A stretch of 64,000 nt of DNA from Sphingomonas jatrophae (GCF_900113315.1 NZ_FOZG01000001.1:248001-312000); one strand, 5' to 3'; positions 42,954 through 51,853 are shown, counted from the first letter of the stretch. Translations and numbers: made by a program. Notes: generated by a model from the letters alone, not told the origin.

Positions 42954-43657
42954 GCGCGCGGCCGGTCGGCGACGATGCGACCGTCCGCCAGCTCGATCAC
43001 GCGGCCGCAGCGTGCGGCCAGCGACGGATCGTGCGTGATGACGAACAGGGTCGCGCCGCTCGCCTCCGCCCGGGCGAAGATCAGGTCCATGATGGCATGG
43101 CCGTTGCGCGTGTCGAGATTGCCGGTCGGCTCGTCGGCGAACAGCAGAGCAGGGGCGGTGACCAGTGCGCGGGCGATCGCAACGCGCTGCTGCTCCCCAC
43201 CCGAAAGCTGTGCGGGATAATGGCCGGTGCGATGCGCGAGGCCGACCGCCGCCAGCTCCGCCTCCGCCCGCGCAAAGGCGTCGCCATCGCCGGCAAGCTC
43301 CAGCGGCACGGCGACATTCTCCAGCGCGGTCATCGTCGGCAGCAGGTGGAAGGCCTGCAGCACGATGCCGATGCGCCCGCGCCGCGCCGTCGCCAGCGCA
43401 TCCTCGCTCAGCGCTGCGAAATCGAGACCGTCGACCCGCACCTCGCCCGCGCTCGCCTGCTCAAGCCCCGCGAGCACCGCCATCAGCGAGGATTTGCCCG
43501 AGCCCGAAGGCCCGAGCAGCGCCACCGTCTCGCCCGCGCCGACATCGAGATCGATGCCACGCAGGATCTCGACGCGCGCGGGCGGTTGCCCGAGCGACAG
43601 GCGGAGGTTCCGCGCGACGATCAGCGCGTTATGCTGGGGTGGTGTGGAGAGGGTCAC
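42950..43657 (-). CDS. ABC transporter ATPase (YbbA/LolD-like)
   Basis: A 235-aa ATPase of the MacB/LolD group. Walker A LLGPSGSGKSS, Q-loop IVLQAFHLLPTM, signature QLSGGEQQRVAIARAL, Walker B LLFADEPTGNLD and H-loop VITHDP are all intact. The start is taken as GTG at 43657; the frame is open to 43741 but that would overlap the divergent esterase gene. It pairs with the FtsX-type permease. The ybbA/esterase divergent arrangement is also found in E. coli (ybbA-tesA). Confidence 0.93.
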   Translation of the reverse strand: MTLSTPPQHNALIVARNLRLSLGQPPARVEILRGIDLDVGAGETVALLGPSGSGKSSLMAVLAGLEQASAGEVRVDGLDFAALSEDALATARRGRIGIVLQAFHLLPTMTALENVAVPLELAGDGDAFARAEAELAAVGLAHRTGHYPAQLSGGEQQRVAIARALVTAPALLFADEPTGNLDTRNGHAIMDLIFARAEASGATLFVITHDPSLAARCGRVIELADGRIVADRPRA

Positions 43658-43659
43658 GG

Positions 43660-44319
43660 ATGATGCGATATGGATGGTCTCGGTGCCTTGTCCACCTCGG
43701 CTTGGTTGCAGCGTTGCTGTTCGGCGCACCGGCTGGCGCATCGCGCGAGCGGCCGCTGGTCTGGGCCTATGGCGACAGCCTCGTCGCGGGCTATGGCCTG
43801 CCGCCTGCGCAGGGCTTCACCGCGCAGTTGCAGGCGGCGCTGCGCCGGGCAGGCGTCGCCGCCACGGTGCGCAACGGCGGTGTCGCGGGAGACACGACCG
43901 CGCAGGCCCGCGCGCGCCTGCTGTGGGGCCTGCGCGGCCTGCGGGCGCAGCCCGATCTGGTGATCGTGGAGCTGGGCGCGAACGACATGTTGCGCGGCCT
44001 GCCGCCCGCGCAGGCCCGCACCAACCTCGACGCGATCCTGACCGAGCTGCGCCGCCGGCGTATCCCCGTGCTCCTCGCTGGCATGCGCGCCGCACCCAAT
44101 CTCGGTGCCGCCTATGCCCGCGAGTTCGAGGGCGCCTATCCCGCGCTCGCCCGCAAGCATGGTACGGCGCTCTACCCCTTCTTCCTCGACGGCAGCGCCG
44201 GGCGGCGTGAGCTGACCCAGGCTGATGGGCTTCATCCAAACGCGCGCGGCGTGGCCGTGATCGTCGCGCGAATGCTGCCGCAGGTTCGCGCTGCCCTGCG
44301 GCAGGCGGGCGGCCGCTGA
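43660..44319 (+). CDS. tesA: SGNH/GDSL arylesterase (TesA-like), periplasmic
   Basis: Lysophospholipase/thioesterase-type SGNH hydrolase of 219 aa. A signal peptide (LVHLGLVAALLFGAPAGA) precedes block I AYGDSLVAGYGL (Ser), block II GGVAGDT (Gly), block III GANDML (Asn) and block V DGLHPN (Asp-His), a complete set. ATG at 43660 or 43663. The start codons of this gene and the divergent ATPase gene are two bases apart, so each promoter must lie inside the other's coding region. Confidence 0.92.
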   Translation: MMRYGWSRCLVHLGLVAALLFGAPAGASRERPLVWAYGDSLVAGYGLPPAQGFTAQLQAALRRAGVAATVRNGGVAGDTTAQARARLLWGLRGLRAQPDLVIVELGANDMLRGLPPAQARTNLDAILTELRRRRIPVLLAGMRAAPNLGAAYAREFEGAYPALARKHGTALYPFFLDGSAGRRELTQADGLHPNARGVAVIVARMLPQVRAALRQAGGR

Positions 44320-44444
44320 GGCAAGAGGCAGTTCCGCGACGGCCGCCAATAAGCCGCAATCCGGCCCTGCCGTAACGTCAGCCCGCTTTCCTGCGGGCCC
44401 GAACTGCGCCCAGGCTCGTTCACCCGGCACAACGGAGGATGAGC

Positions 44445-44636
44445 ATGACCGATCCAGAACGCTCATTCGGGTTTGCCGGGCGGTATCTGCTCCTCCTGAT
44501 CATCGCCGCGCTGGTCGCACTGCTTGCGGTCGCGATCTACGGCGCGCGAGAGGCGCCTGAGGCGAAGCGCGGTGAGCTGGGGCCGCTGAGCGACGATCCC
44601 TCCCGCAAGGATGCCGCGCCGCCAGTCGCACGCTGA
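44445..44636 (+). CDS. Small single-helix membrane protein, unknown
   Basis: A 63-aa protein: short N-terminus MTDPERSFGFAGR, one membrane helix (YLLLLIIAALVALLAVAIYG) and a charged, proline-containing tail (GELGPLSDDPSRKDAAPPVA). GGAGG lies six bases before ATG 44445; another ATG is at 44439. No family recognised. It ends convergently, 13 bases from the DUF2171 gene. Confidence 0.65.
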   Translation: MTDPERSFGFAGRYLLLLIIAALVALLAVAIYGAREAPEAKRGELGPLSDDPSRKDAAPPVAR

Positions 44637-44649
44637 CGGCGGCCGGAAC

Positions 44650-44868
44650 CTACGCCTGGGACGCGTCCGCCGCGGTTGCGGTCAGCGTCACGGTGTTGCC
44701 CTTGATGTCCTGGACGAGCCCGGCGGACACATAATGATGCTCGCCGTCCGGGCTGCCGGCCTTGGTCAGCTTGATCCGGTCGCCCTCCAGACTGTCGACG
44801 ACGCCGACATGCACGCCGTCGCTGCCGACGATTTCCATGTGCGATTTGATGATGTTGGCCTCGGGCAT
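44650..44868 (-). CDS. DUF2171 domain protein
   Basis: A 72-aa cytosolic beta-barrel-like protein: KSHMEIVGSDGVHVGVVDSLEGDRIKL, then HHYVSAGLVQDIKGNTVTLT. This matches the DUF2171 pattern, a PRC-barrel-like small fold without known function. ATG at 44868 follows AGGAGAG. It is divergent from the DUF2252 gene. Such proteins often occur with stress or desiccation genes in soil alphaproteobacteria; that is an association only. Confidence 0.8.
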   Translation of the reverse strand: MPEANIIKSHMEIVGSDGVHVGVVDSLEGDRIKLTKAGSPDGEHHYVSAGLVQDIKGNTVTLTATAADASQA

Positions 44869-45070
44869 ATCCGCTCTCCTGTGGGTACGTGACGGGCAAC
44901 GCGCCACCGGCGGGATCGGGATCATGCCGCAAAGCCGGGCAGGGCGCTTGGGCCGGACTTGAGGACGTCGGCCGAGCCGATTGAGCGAACCCGCGGTGCT
45001 CCCGATCTTGCCGCGACATAGTTCGACACAAATCTTCCTAACCTGCGTTTATGTCTCCCTATCCGGGAGA

Positions 45071-46282
45071 ATGCACCTGCCCAGCCCTGCCGCCGACAAC
45101 CGGCTTGCGGTCCTGACCGCCGTTCGATCCCTCAAGATGGCGCGTTCCGCCCATGCCTACGTGCGCGGCAATACGGCCAAGTTCTACGAATGGCTGGCCG
45201 CGTCGCCGGCGGCTCGTCGCGTGCCCGTGGGGCCGCCGGTTTGGATCTGCGGGGATTGCCACCTCGGCAATCTTGGACCGATCACCGACGGCGATGGAAG
45301 TCTCGCGATCCAGATCCGCGATCTCGATCAGGCGGTCATCGGCAACCCCGCGCACGATCTCATCCGCCTCGGCCTGTCGCTTGCGACCGCGGCGCGTGGC
45401 TCAGACCTGCCCGGCGTCGCGACCGCGCGGATGATCGAGCAGATGGTCGAGGGCTATGCCGCCGCCATGCGCGACCCGGAGCGCGGCGATGCGGGTCCCG
45501 AGCCCGATGCGGTGCGCAGCGTCCGCCGCCGTGCCCACGCCCGCCGCTGGCGCCACCTCGCCCGCGAACGGCTCGACACGACCGAGCCGAAGATCCCGTT
45601 CGGCAAGAAGTTCTGGCGGCTGGAGCAGGCGGAGCACGACGCCATCCGCGCCGTATTCGAGGAGCCGGCGGTCGCCTCCCTTGTCCTGTCGCTCGACCAC
45701 AAGGATGCCGAGCGGCGGCTGCGCGTCGTCGATGCCGCTTACTGGATGAAGGGGTGCAGTTCGCTCGGTCTCTTGCGCTTCGCGGCGCTGGTTGGCCTGC
45801 AGAACGTGAAGGGCCGCTCCGATTATGCGCTGATCGACATGAAGGAGGCCGTCGCCCCGATCGCGCCCGCGGCGAGAGGCGCGAAGATGCCGGCCGACAA
45901 TGCCGAGCGGGTCGTCACCGCGGCACGAGCTCTCTCTCCCCATCTCGGCGATCGCATGATGCCCGTGCACATGCTCGACCGATCACTGTTCATCCGCGAG
46001 CTCGCGCCGCAGGACCTCAAGCTTGAGGTCGGCCAGTTCAGCGAGCGGCAGGCAGCCAAGGCGGCCCACTATCTCGCCTTCGTCGTCGGCAAGGCACACG
46101 CCCGCCAGATGGACGATGCCACGCGCAAGGACTGGTCCCGCATGCTCGAAGCCGACCGCCGCAGCGCCATCGATGCGCCGAGCTGGCTATGGGAAAGCGT
46201 GGTCTCGTTGGCGGGCAGCCACGAGGCGGGCTACCTCAACCATTGCCGCGAATATGCGATCGGAGCGTCGCAGGCGGCGTGA
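45071..46282 (+). CDS. DUF2252 family protein (kinase-like fold)
   Basis: A 403-aa protein with VWICGDCHLGNLGPI (about residues 57-71), IQIRDLDQAVIGNPAHDLIRL and the central SLDHKDAERRLRVVDAAYW. These segments characterise DUF2252. The GDxHxxN and DxD-type motifs recall the catalytic and metal-binding loops of aminoglycoside phosphotransferase-like kinases, so a small-molecule kinase role is possible but unproven. ATG at 45071 has GGGAGA close upstream; the frame is open to 44981. Confidence 0.85.
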   Translation: MHLPSPAADNRLAVLTAVRSLKMARSAHAYVRGNTAKFYEWLAASPAARRVPVGPPVWICGDCHLGNLGPITDGDGSLAIQIRDLDQAVIGNPAHDLIRLGLSLATAARGSDLPGVATARMIEQMVEGYAAAMRDPERGDAGPEPDAVRSVRRRAHARRWRHLARERLDTTEPKIPFGKKFWRLEQAEHDAIRAVFEEPAVASLVLSLDHKDAERRLRVVDAAYWMKGCSSLGLLRFAALVGLQNVKGRSDYALIDMKEAVAPIAPAARGAKMPADNAERVVTAARALSPHLGDRMMPVHMLDRSLFIRELAPQDLKLEVGQFSERQAAKAAHYLAFVVGKAHARQMDDATRKDWSRMLEADRRSAIDAPSWLWESVVSLAGSHEAGYLNHCREYAIGASQAA

Positions 46283-46614
46283 GAGGCTGGCGTGACAACG
46301 CCGGTGTCTCGTGCGTCAAGGCAAGATCGTTCAGCTGCAAAGGAGCCTCCGCTCGCACACGGCAAGCGGAGGCCCAGAGCCCCGCCGGAGGGGTCGCATC
46401 CTCGGCTTCGACCCGCTTTCGCGGGTGCGCCCTCCTAGCCGGCTCGGCAGGTGGACGAGGTGACGACGGGCACACCCGATCAGAATGACGTACGAATGCT
46501 CGCCAGCTCCGTGCGGACGGCTGGACGCCTGCCGGACCACACCGTGAAGTGGTTTCAACGGCCCGACAAAAGGCTCTTGCGCAGCGCCTGATCCCGCAGG
46601 GCGGGCCAAGGCAG
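46283..46614. other. Gene-free interval with small hairpins
   Basis: No protein gene is supported. It contains a 9-bp inverted repeat GCCTCCGCT ... AGCGGAGGC near 46350-46375 and a short ACCCGC-TTTC-GCGGGT hairpin near 46410-46430. Possible terminators for the DUF2252 gene, but without U tracts. Confidence 0.4.
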
Positions 46615-46827
46615 TTACTGCACTGTTGCATCCGCCACCGCTGCGGTGCCGATGGCGCCACGGCGCTGCGCCACCGCCGACTGATCTGATTCACGGCCGG
46701 TCAACGTGGTGCGATCGCCCTGGGCAGCGGCAGGCACCTTGTTCTCTAGGTAGCTGGCAGCAAGGGCGAAGCACAGGATGATGAGGCCGATCGCGCCGTA
46801 ACCCAAATAGGATCGGCCCTTGTTCAT
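46615..46827 (-). CDS. Small membrane protein, unknown
   Basis: A 70-aa protein with MNKGRSYLGYG, one hydrophobic helix (AIGLIILCFALAASYLE) and a polar, threonine/glutamine-rich tail (GDRTTLTGRESDQSAVA). GAGGTTAAGAAG precedes the ATG. Unknown family, isolated in a sparse region, base composition somewhat less GC-rich than its surroundings. Confidence 0.5.
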   Translation of the reverse strand: MNKGRSYLGYGAIGLIILCFALAASYLENKVPAAAQGDRTTLTGRESDQSAVAQRRGAIGTAAVADATVQ

Positions 46828-47179
46828 CTTCTTAACCTCATGCTGACTGGATCGGCCACGCTGAACGCGCTCAGGGCATGTCGGGTCCGGAAAGGTGTGC
46901 GTGACCGGGACAGGTCAGCTCCACCGACGGCCCGCTCGATCATCCTACCCCCAACAGGCTGAGGCGCGTTCACGATTGCCTCGACCTCGATGACAATTTG
47001 CTTGCCGCTGGCAGCCGCCATCACGTCCCTTTCAGCCACGCGTGCAGGACAGAGTGCAGGCGGCAGCCGGGCATGACCTCGTCCTTAGCGGCTCGCCGCG
47101 GGCGGGCGCTGCTCCGCCTTGCCGAGCCGCTGCGGCGTGCTAATCTGATCATCCTGTTCTTCAAAGCGGGAGGCGGCAC
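46828..47179. other. Sparse interval, no confident gene
   Basis: A minus-strand open frame of about 65-71 codons (46824-47039) has a possible AAAGGG ribosome site but no recognisable protein character; I do not call it. The last 15 bases hold the GGGAGG ribosome site of the next gene. Confidence 0.4.
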
Positions 47180-48124
47180 GTGGCGGATTTCTTCAACAAG
47201 GCCAAAACGGAATATGCGACGCTGAAGAAGACCCTTGAGGGTTATGTCACTGCACTGGAAAAGCTGGAGAATAACAACGGCTACCAACTGCGGCTGGCGA
47301 CCGAGGCGGGGGACGAGATCAGCCGCAGGATCGAGGTGCTGCGCGGCCAGGGGACCGACGGCGACACGATCGGCGATTTCGACCGGGACAAGGACGTCAA
47401 GGCTTCGCTGGCAGCGATCAAGGATGCCACCAGCAAGAGCGACAGCTACGTCAAGGAATTCGCCAAGACGATCGCGCTTACCAAGATGGTCCAAGTCGAT
47501 TTCGAAGATCTGGCAAAACGCTGCGACAAGGAAGTGGCCGATCGCACGAAGAAGAAGGATCGCAAGGTGCTGGCGATCGACTCCAAGTCGCTACCGCTGA
47601 TCGAGGAACTGGCTGACAAGGCGCGCGCGAAGGGCAAGTCGGTCGACCGCGACGTGGTCAAGGCGTTCAAGCCGATCAGCCCGCCCGATGCAAAGCAGGT
47701 CATCGCCGAAGCGGTGAAGAACGCCAAGGACGTCGCCGCCAAGGACAATGCGGAGATGGGTGATCGCAGCCTGCAGGATAAGCGCGTGTTCGGTAAGCGG
47801 CGCGATCAGGCGCTCGGCGCCTGCGCTGCGACGATCAAGGCGTGCAAGATCTCCGACAATGCGGTCAAGGCAGGCAACATGTCCGAGGCGAAGAAGGCGA
47901 TCGTCGAGGCCAACAACCAGATGAAGATCGTCATGCTGCATACCAAGCATTACACCGACCTGATGAAATCGGTGCAGCCCGGGCTGAGGCGTATCTACGA
48001 GAATGATGCGAAATATGCTCACATCATGCCCGGCATCAAGGCGATGCAGCGCGAGGCCCTGGAGGCGGGAAAAGCGCTGAAGGCATCGGCGGAGAAGGTG
48101 AAGGCGGCCAAGCAGCCCGCCTGA
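47180..48124 (+). CDS. Lysine-rich helical protein, unknown
   Basis: A 314-aa soluble protein with no signal peptide or membrane helix, very rich in Lys, Ala, Asp and Glu and predicted almost all-helical. The N-terminus is AKTEYATLKKTLEGYVTALEKL and the C-terminal third KAMQREALEAGKALKASAEKV is coiled-coil-like. GTG at 47180 follows GGGAGG. Unlike its neighbours it uses many AAG codons and little arginine. I do not recognise a family. It stands alone in an otherwise sparse patch between DUF2252 and tRNA-Gln. A perfect palindrome follows it. Confidence 0.7.
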   Translation: MADFFNKAKTEYATLKKTLEGYVTALEKLENNNGYQLRLATEAGDEISRRIEVLRGQGTDGDTIGDFDRDKDVKASLAAIKDATSKSDSYVKEFAKTIALTKMVQVDFEDLAKRCDKEVADRTKKKDRKVLAIDSKSLPLIEELADKARAKGKSVDRDVVKAFKPISPPDAKQVIAEAVKNAKDVAAKDNAEMGDRSLQDKRVFGKRRDQALGACAATIKACKISDNAVKAGNMSEAKKAIVEANNQMKIVMLHTKHYTDLMKSVQPGLRRIYENDAKYAHIMPGIKAMQREALEAGKALKASAEKVKAAKQPA

Positions 48125-48135
48125 TCCACGGTGCA

Positions 48136-48161
48136 CGGGTGGGCGGCGCGCCGCCCACCCG
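48136..48161. terminator. 26-base perfect palindrome, possible terminator
   Basis: A perfect GC-rich palindrome, 12 bases after the lysine-rich protein's stop. It could form an 11-bp stem with a 4-nt loop. No U tract follows. The remaining bases to the tRNA (48162-48412) show nothing I can identify. Confidence 0.5.
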
Positions 48162-48412
48162 CGCGCGGCACGATCAACGCCGTCGCGCCATCCCGTCAGG
48201 CCTGTTCAGATGCCGGACCGTGTGGACCTGCACGAGCACATGACGGGGACAAGCAGCGGGATAACGCCGCCACCCACTCTCCGCGCGCGACGACCACGCG
48301 ACCCCTCAGGCTCTGACCGCCACCAATCACCGCGTCGGGTAGGCTTTACGATGGAGCGATTCGGCTGGCTGGGATGAAAGCCGGGCTCTCACAGCAGCCA
48401 ATCTCAACCGGC

Positions 48413-48486
48413 TGGATGCCCCGTGAGGATTCGAACCTCAATTGACGGAGTCAGAGTCCGTAGTCTTACCTTTAGACGACGGGGCA
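48413..48486 (-). tRNA. tRNA-Gln (anticodon CTG)
   Basis: Cloverleaf on the minus strand: acceptor TGCCCCG/CGGGGCA, D stem GTCT/AGAC, anticodon stem ACGGA/TCCGT with loop CT-CTG-AC, T stem TGAGG/CCTCA with TTCGAAT loop. CCA is encoded (48415-48413). The discriminator reads T, where tRNA-Gln usually has G. Confidence 0.95.
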
Positions 48487-48650
48487 TCGGCCGGGAGCGC
48501 GCGAGATAGAAGGGCGCTCGGGGCCTGTCAACGGCGCTGAGCAGCCCTTGTGCTCGTCGCGCCCCTTGCCGCAGCGGCGTGGCGCCGATAGGCTTCGATC
48601 CAAGTCCCGCCGGCCGGTTGCCGGACGGTTTTGAAGAATTGGGGTTCCGC

Positions 48651-49703
48651 ATGGCGCAGCGCGCGGACATGGCGGCGCCGGCGCCGCTTGCCGGCGCCCG
48701 GGCGCCCGATCCGGCGAACGGACGGCCGGGGCGGCACGGCGCGCGCACCTATGCCGCGCTGGATCTCGGCACCAACAATTGTCGCCTGCTGATCGCGCGG
48801 CCCGAGGGCGACGGCTTCGTCGTCGTCGATGCCTTTTCGCGCATCGTCCGTCTGGGCGAAGGGCTCGCCGCCAGCGGCCGCCTGTCCGATGCGGCGATGG
48901 ACCGCGCCGTCTCCGCTCTGTCGGTCTGCGCGGACAAGCTGCGCCGCCGTCATGTCAGCCTCGTGCGCTCGGTTGCGACCGAGGCGTGCCGCCGCGCCAC
49001 CAACGGCGGCGAGTTCGTCCGCCGCGTCTATGACGAAACGGGCATCGCGCTCGAGGTCATCACCGCCGAGCAGGAGGCGCGGCTGGCCGTCCTCGGCTGC
49101 CACGCGCTGCTGGAGCCGGGGGAGGGGCCCGCGCTGGTGTTCGACATTGGCGGCGGCTCGACCGAGCTCGTCCTGCTCGATACCGCGCATGCCACGCCGA
49201 AGGTGGTCGACTGGTTCTCCGCGCCGTGGGGCGTCGTCTCGCTGACCGAGAGCGAGCCGCACGACGTGCGCGACAAGGTGGCATGCGGCGCCGCCTACGA
49301 TCGGATGCGCGCGCGCGTGCGGCAGGCCTTCACCGCCTTTGCCGAACGCGCGCTGCCTCCCGGCGATCGCCCGCGCCGGCTGCTCGGCACGTCGGGCACG
49401 GTGACGACGCTCGCCAGCCTTCACCTCGATCTGCCCTGCTATGACAGGCGCGCGGTGGATGGGCTGATCGTGCCCGCGGCGGCGATGCGCGGCATCTCCA
49501 CCCGCCTGTCCGGCATGACCGTGCCCGAGCGGGCGACGCTGCCGTGCATCGGACAGGAGCGCGCCGATCTCGTCGTCGCCGGCTGTGCGATCCTTGAGAC
49601 GATCCTCGATCTCTGGCCCGCCGACCGGCTGGGCGTGGCCGATCGCGGCATCCGCGAAGGCATTCTCCGCTCGCTCATGGCGCGCGACCGACTGATTCGA
49701 TGA
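48651..49703 (+). CDS. Ppx/GppA family exopolyphosphatase/guanosine pentaphosphatase
   Basis: ASKHA-fold phosphatase that removes terminal phosphate from polyphosphate or pppGpp. The 350-aa protein contains ALDLGTNNCRLLIA (phosphate 1 loop), RSVATEACRRATNG, ITAEQEARLAVLGC and VFDIGGGSTELVLLD (phosphate 2). It is the short, two-domain form without the C-terminal HD-like region. ATG at 48651 chosen by position; upstream ribosome signal is weak. It runs 10 bases before rlmE, a pair that is common in sphingomonads. Confidence 0.92.
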   Translation: MAQRADMAAPAPLAGARAPDPANGRPGRHGARTYAALDLGTNNCRLLIARPEGDGFVVVDAFSRIVRLGEGLAASGRLSDAAMDRAVSALSVCADKLRRRHVSLVRSVATEACRRATNGGEFVRRVYDETGIALEVITAEQEARLAVLGCHALLEPGEGPALVFDIGGGSTELVLLDTAHATPKVVDWFSAPWGVVSLTESEPHDVRDKVACGAAYDRMRARVRQAFTAFAERALPPGDRPRRLLGTSGTVTTLASLHLDLPCYDRRAVDGLIVPAAAMRGISTRLSGMTVPERATLPCIGQERADLVVAGCAILETILDLWPADRLGVADRGIREGILRSLMARDRLIR

Positions 49704-49713
49704 GGCATGACGC

Positions 49714-50406
49714 ATGAGTAGAGGCGGATCGGGCGGGCGCACCCGCGTGCTCACCGCGCGCGGGCGCACCGCGGCATCGACGCGCTGGCTGGAGCGTCAG
49801 CTCAACGATCCCTATGTCCGCCGCGCCAAGGCGGAGGGCTATCGCAGCCGCGCCGCCTACAAGCTGCTGGAGCTGGACGAGCGGTTCGGCCTGCTCAAGG
49901 GGGTGGATCGCGTCATCGATCTCGGCGTGGCGCCGGGCGGTTGGGCGCAGGTGGTCAAACGGCGGCGCTCGCAGGCGACGGTGGTCGGGATCGATCTGCT
50001 GCCGGTCGATCCGATCGAGGGCGTGACGTTGTTCCAGCTCGACTTCATGGACGATCGCGCGCCCGAACTGCTCTCAGAGGCGCTGGGCGGCCCGGCCGAT
50101 CTGGTGATGTCGGATATGGCGGCGAACACCGTCGGCCATCCACAAACGGATCATCTCCGCACCATGGGCCTGGTGGAGGCGGGCGTGGAGTTTGCCTGCG
50201 AGGTGCTGCGCCCGGGCGGCGCGTTCGTCGCAAAGGTGCTGGCAGGGGGCGCGGATGCCGGCCTCGTCGCGCAGCTGAAGCGCGCCTTCACCACCGTCAA
50301 GCATGCCAAGCCGCCCGCCAGCCGCAAGGATTCGAGCGAGTGGTATGTCATCGCGCAGGGGTTCAAGGGCCGCGCTGCTCCGCCGAAGACGGACACGACC
50401 GACTAA
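49714..50406 (+). CDS. rlmE: 23S rRNA (uridine-2552-2'-O)-methyltransferase
   Basis: Methylates U2552 in the A loop during late 50S assembly. The 230-aa protein carries RSRAAYKLLELDERF (catalytic Lys), SAM loop IDLGVAPGGWAQVV, DLVMSDMAAN (Asp), AKVLAGG (Lys) and SSEWYVIA (Glu), the complete K-D-K-E set. The N-terminal extension of about 25 residues is basic and glycine-rich. Start ATG at 49714. Confidence 0.95.
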   Translation: MSRGGSGGRTRVLTARGRTAASTRWLERQLNDPYVRRAKAEGYRSRAAYKLLELDERFGLLKGVDRVIDLGVAPGGWAQVVKRRRSQATVVGIDLLPVDPIEGVTLFQLDFMDDRAPELLSEALGGPADLVMSDMAANTVGHPQTDHLRTMGLVEAGVEFACEVLRPGGAFVAKVLAGGADAGLVAQLKRAFTTVKHAKPPASRKDSSEWYVIAQGFKGRAAPPKTDTTD

Positions 50407-50433
50407 GGCTGGCTTTGTAGGATCGGACCCGCT

Positions 50434-50452
50434 AAGAACCGGATAGGTTCTT
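50434..50452 (+). terminator. Possible intrinsic terminator of rlmE
   Basis: A 7-bp stem AAGAACC/GGTTCTT (50434-50440 with 50446-50452) with 5-nt loop and a short T-rich side, about 30 bases after rlmE. Confidence 0.45.
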
Positions 50453-50512
50453 TCTCAGGTCAGCACGTCGCGCCTTCGGCCGCTGTCAGCGTGTCGGAAA
50501 AGGGCGTCTGAG

Positions 50513-50530
50513 TGTCAACTTTGTCAACTT
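50513..50530. repeat. Tandem 9-base repeat
   Basis: TGTCAACTT occurs twice head-to-tail (50513-50521, 50522-50530), shortly after the glycosyltransferase stop. Its AT content stands out. No function is apparent. Confidence 0.6.
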
Positions 50531-50546
50531 AACGTCTGTCCGCGCG

Positions 50547-51725
50547 TCAGCCGAACGGCCCGCGCGGCGGCTGCGCCCCCGTCGAGCGATGGCGGATGAT
50601 GCGGAGATAGGAGTCGACCAGCGCCTGGTTCACCTCGTCCCAGCCGTATCGGTCGCTCAGCCGCAGCCCCGCTTCTCCCGCTGACCGGCGCGCGTCGGTG
50701 TCCTCGATATAGCGCTGGATCGCATCGGCGAACGAGCCGATCGCGCCGGGCGCGACCAGCTGTCCGGTAACGCCCTCGCGCACCAGGCTGGCGCTGCCGG
50801 TTGCACGCGCGGCGACGACGGGCAGGCCCGATGCCATCGCCTCCAGCGTGACGTTGCCGAACGTCTCGGTGACGGATGGGTTGAAGAACAGGTCGGCGGA
50901 GGCGAGCGCGCGGCCGAGATCGGGGCCCATCTGGTGGCCGACGAACGCGGCATCGGGCAGCCGCTTCTCGAACCAGTCGCGTGCCGGCCCTTCGCCGACC
51001 ACGAGCACGCGGTGCTTCACGCCGCGGCGTCGCAGCGTCTCCACCGTGTCGGAGAAGACATCGAGGCCCTTCTCCATTACCAGCCGGCCGAGATAGCCGA
51101 TCGCCACCTCATCATCGGCGATGCCGTGGCTGCGCCGCCATTCCATATCGCGGCGCGACGGACTGAAGATCTCCTTGTCGACGCCGCGCGTCCAGATGCC
51201 AACGTCGTAGCTCATCCGCTGCTCGCGCAGCAGCTGCGCCATCGATTCGGAGGGCGCGAAGATCGCATCACAGCGGCGGTAGAAGCGGCGGAGCAGCGCC
51301 AGCACCAGCGGCTCGAGGAAGGTCAGGCCGTAATAGCGCGGATAGGTCTCGAACCGTGTGTGGACCGAGGCGACCACCGGTAGATCATGGTTGCGCGCCC
51401 AGCTGATCGCGCGATGCCCCAGCACTTCCGGGCTCGCCACATGGACCATGTTCGGCGCGAACTGCTTGAGATCGCGGCGGGCGCTGAGCGGCAGGCCGAC
51501 GGGCGCACGATATTCCGCGCGCCCCGGCAGCGGGATGGCCGGGATATTGATGACCTTGCCGACCGACGGGAAGGCCGGCTTCTCCGTTCGGGGCGAGTAG
51601 ATACGCACCGAGGCGCCGCGCTTCAGCAGGTAGCCGACCAGCCGGTTGAGCGCCTGGTTCGCGCCGTCGCGCACGTAATTGTAGTTGCCGGTGAACAGCG
51701 CGACGCGCAGATCGGTCACGTCCAT
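50547..51725 (-). CDS. Family 4 glycosyltransferase (mannosyltransferase-like)
   Basis: GT-B fold retaining glycosyltransferase of 392 aa. An N-terminal acceptor domain ([20 protein letters not shown]) is followed by a donor domain with [15 protein letters not shown] and the EX7E motif in [20 protein letters not shown]. The opening is like GDP-mannose-dependent alpha-mannosyltransferases (MgtA/PimB-like) that decorate glycolipids. Sphingomonads carry glycosphingolipids instead of LPS, so a lipid acceptor is plausible but inferred. It is followed upstream by tRNA-Arg. Confidence 0.9.
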   Translation of the reverse strand: MDVTDLRVALFTGNYNYVRDGANQALNRLVGYLLKRGASVRIYSPRTEKPAFPSVGKVINIPAIPLPGRAEYRAPVGLPLSARRDLKQFAPNMVHVASPEVLGHRAISWARNHDLPVVASVHTRFETYPRYYGLTFLEPLVLALLRRFYRRCDAIFAPSESMAQLLREQRMSYDVGIWTRGVDKEIFSPSRRDMEWRRSHGIADDEVAIGYLGRLVMEKGLDVFSDTVETLRRRGVKHRVLVVGEGPARDWFEKRLPDAAFVGHQMGPDLGRALASADLFFNPSVTETFGNVTLEAMASGLPVVAARATGSASLVREGVTGQLVAPGAIGSFADAIQRYIEDTDARRSAGEAGLRLSDRYGWDEVNQALVDSYLRIIRHRSTGAQPPRGPFG

Positions 51726-51776
51726 GGGGGCGGGTGGTCCCTGTTCTCTCGCCCGATGGGGATCGGCACAGAAAAA

Positions 51777-51853
<77 letters not shown>

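Noticed and set aside
40407-43220. Very long plus-strand frame opposite the FtsX permease and ATPase
   Set aside because: Gln/Arg/His-rich antisense artefact of high-GC DNA; the minus strand carries two clear ABC transporter genes.
46824-47039. Minus-strand frame of 65-71 codons
   Set aside because: It has a plausible ribosome site but no protein-like composition, and it overlaps the neighbouring small gene's start.
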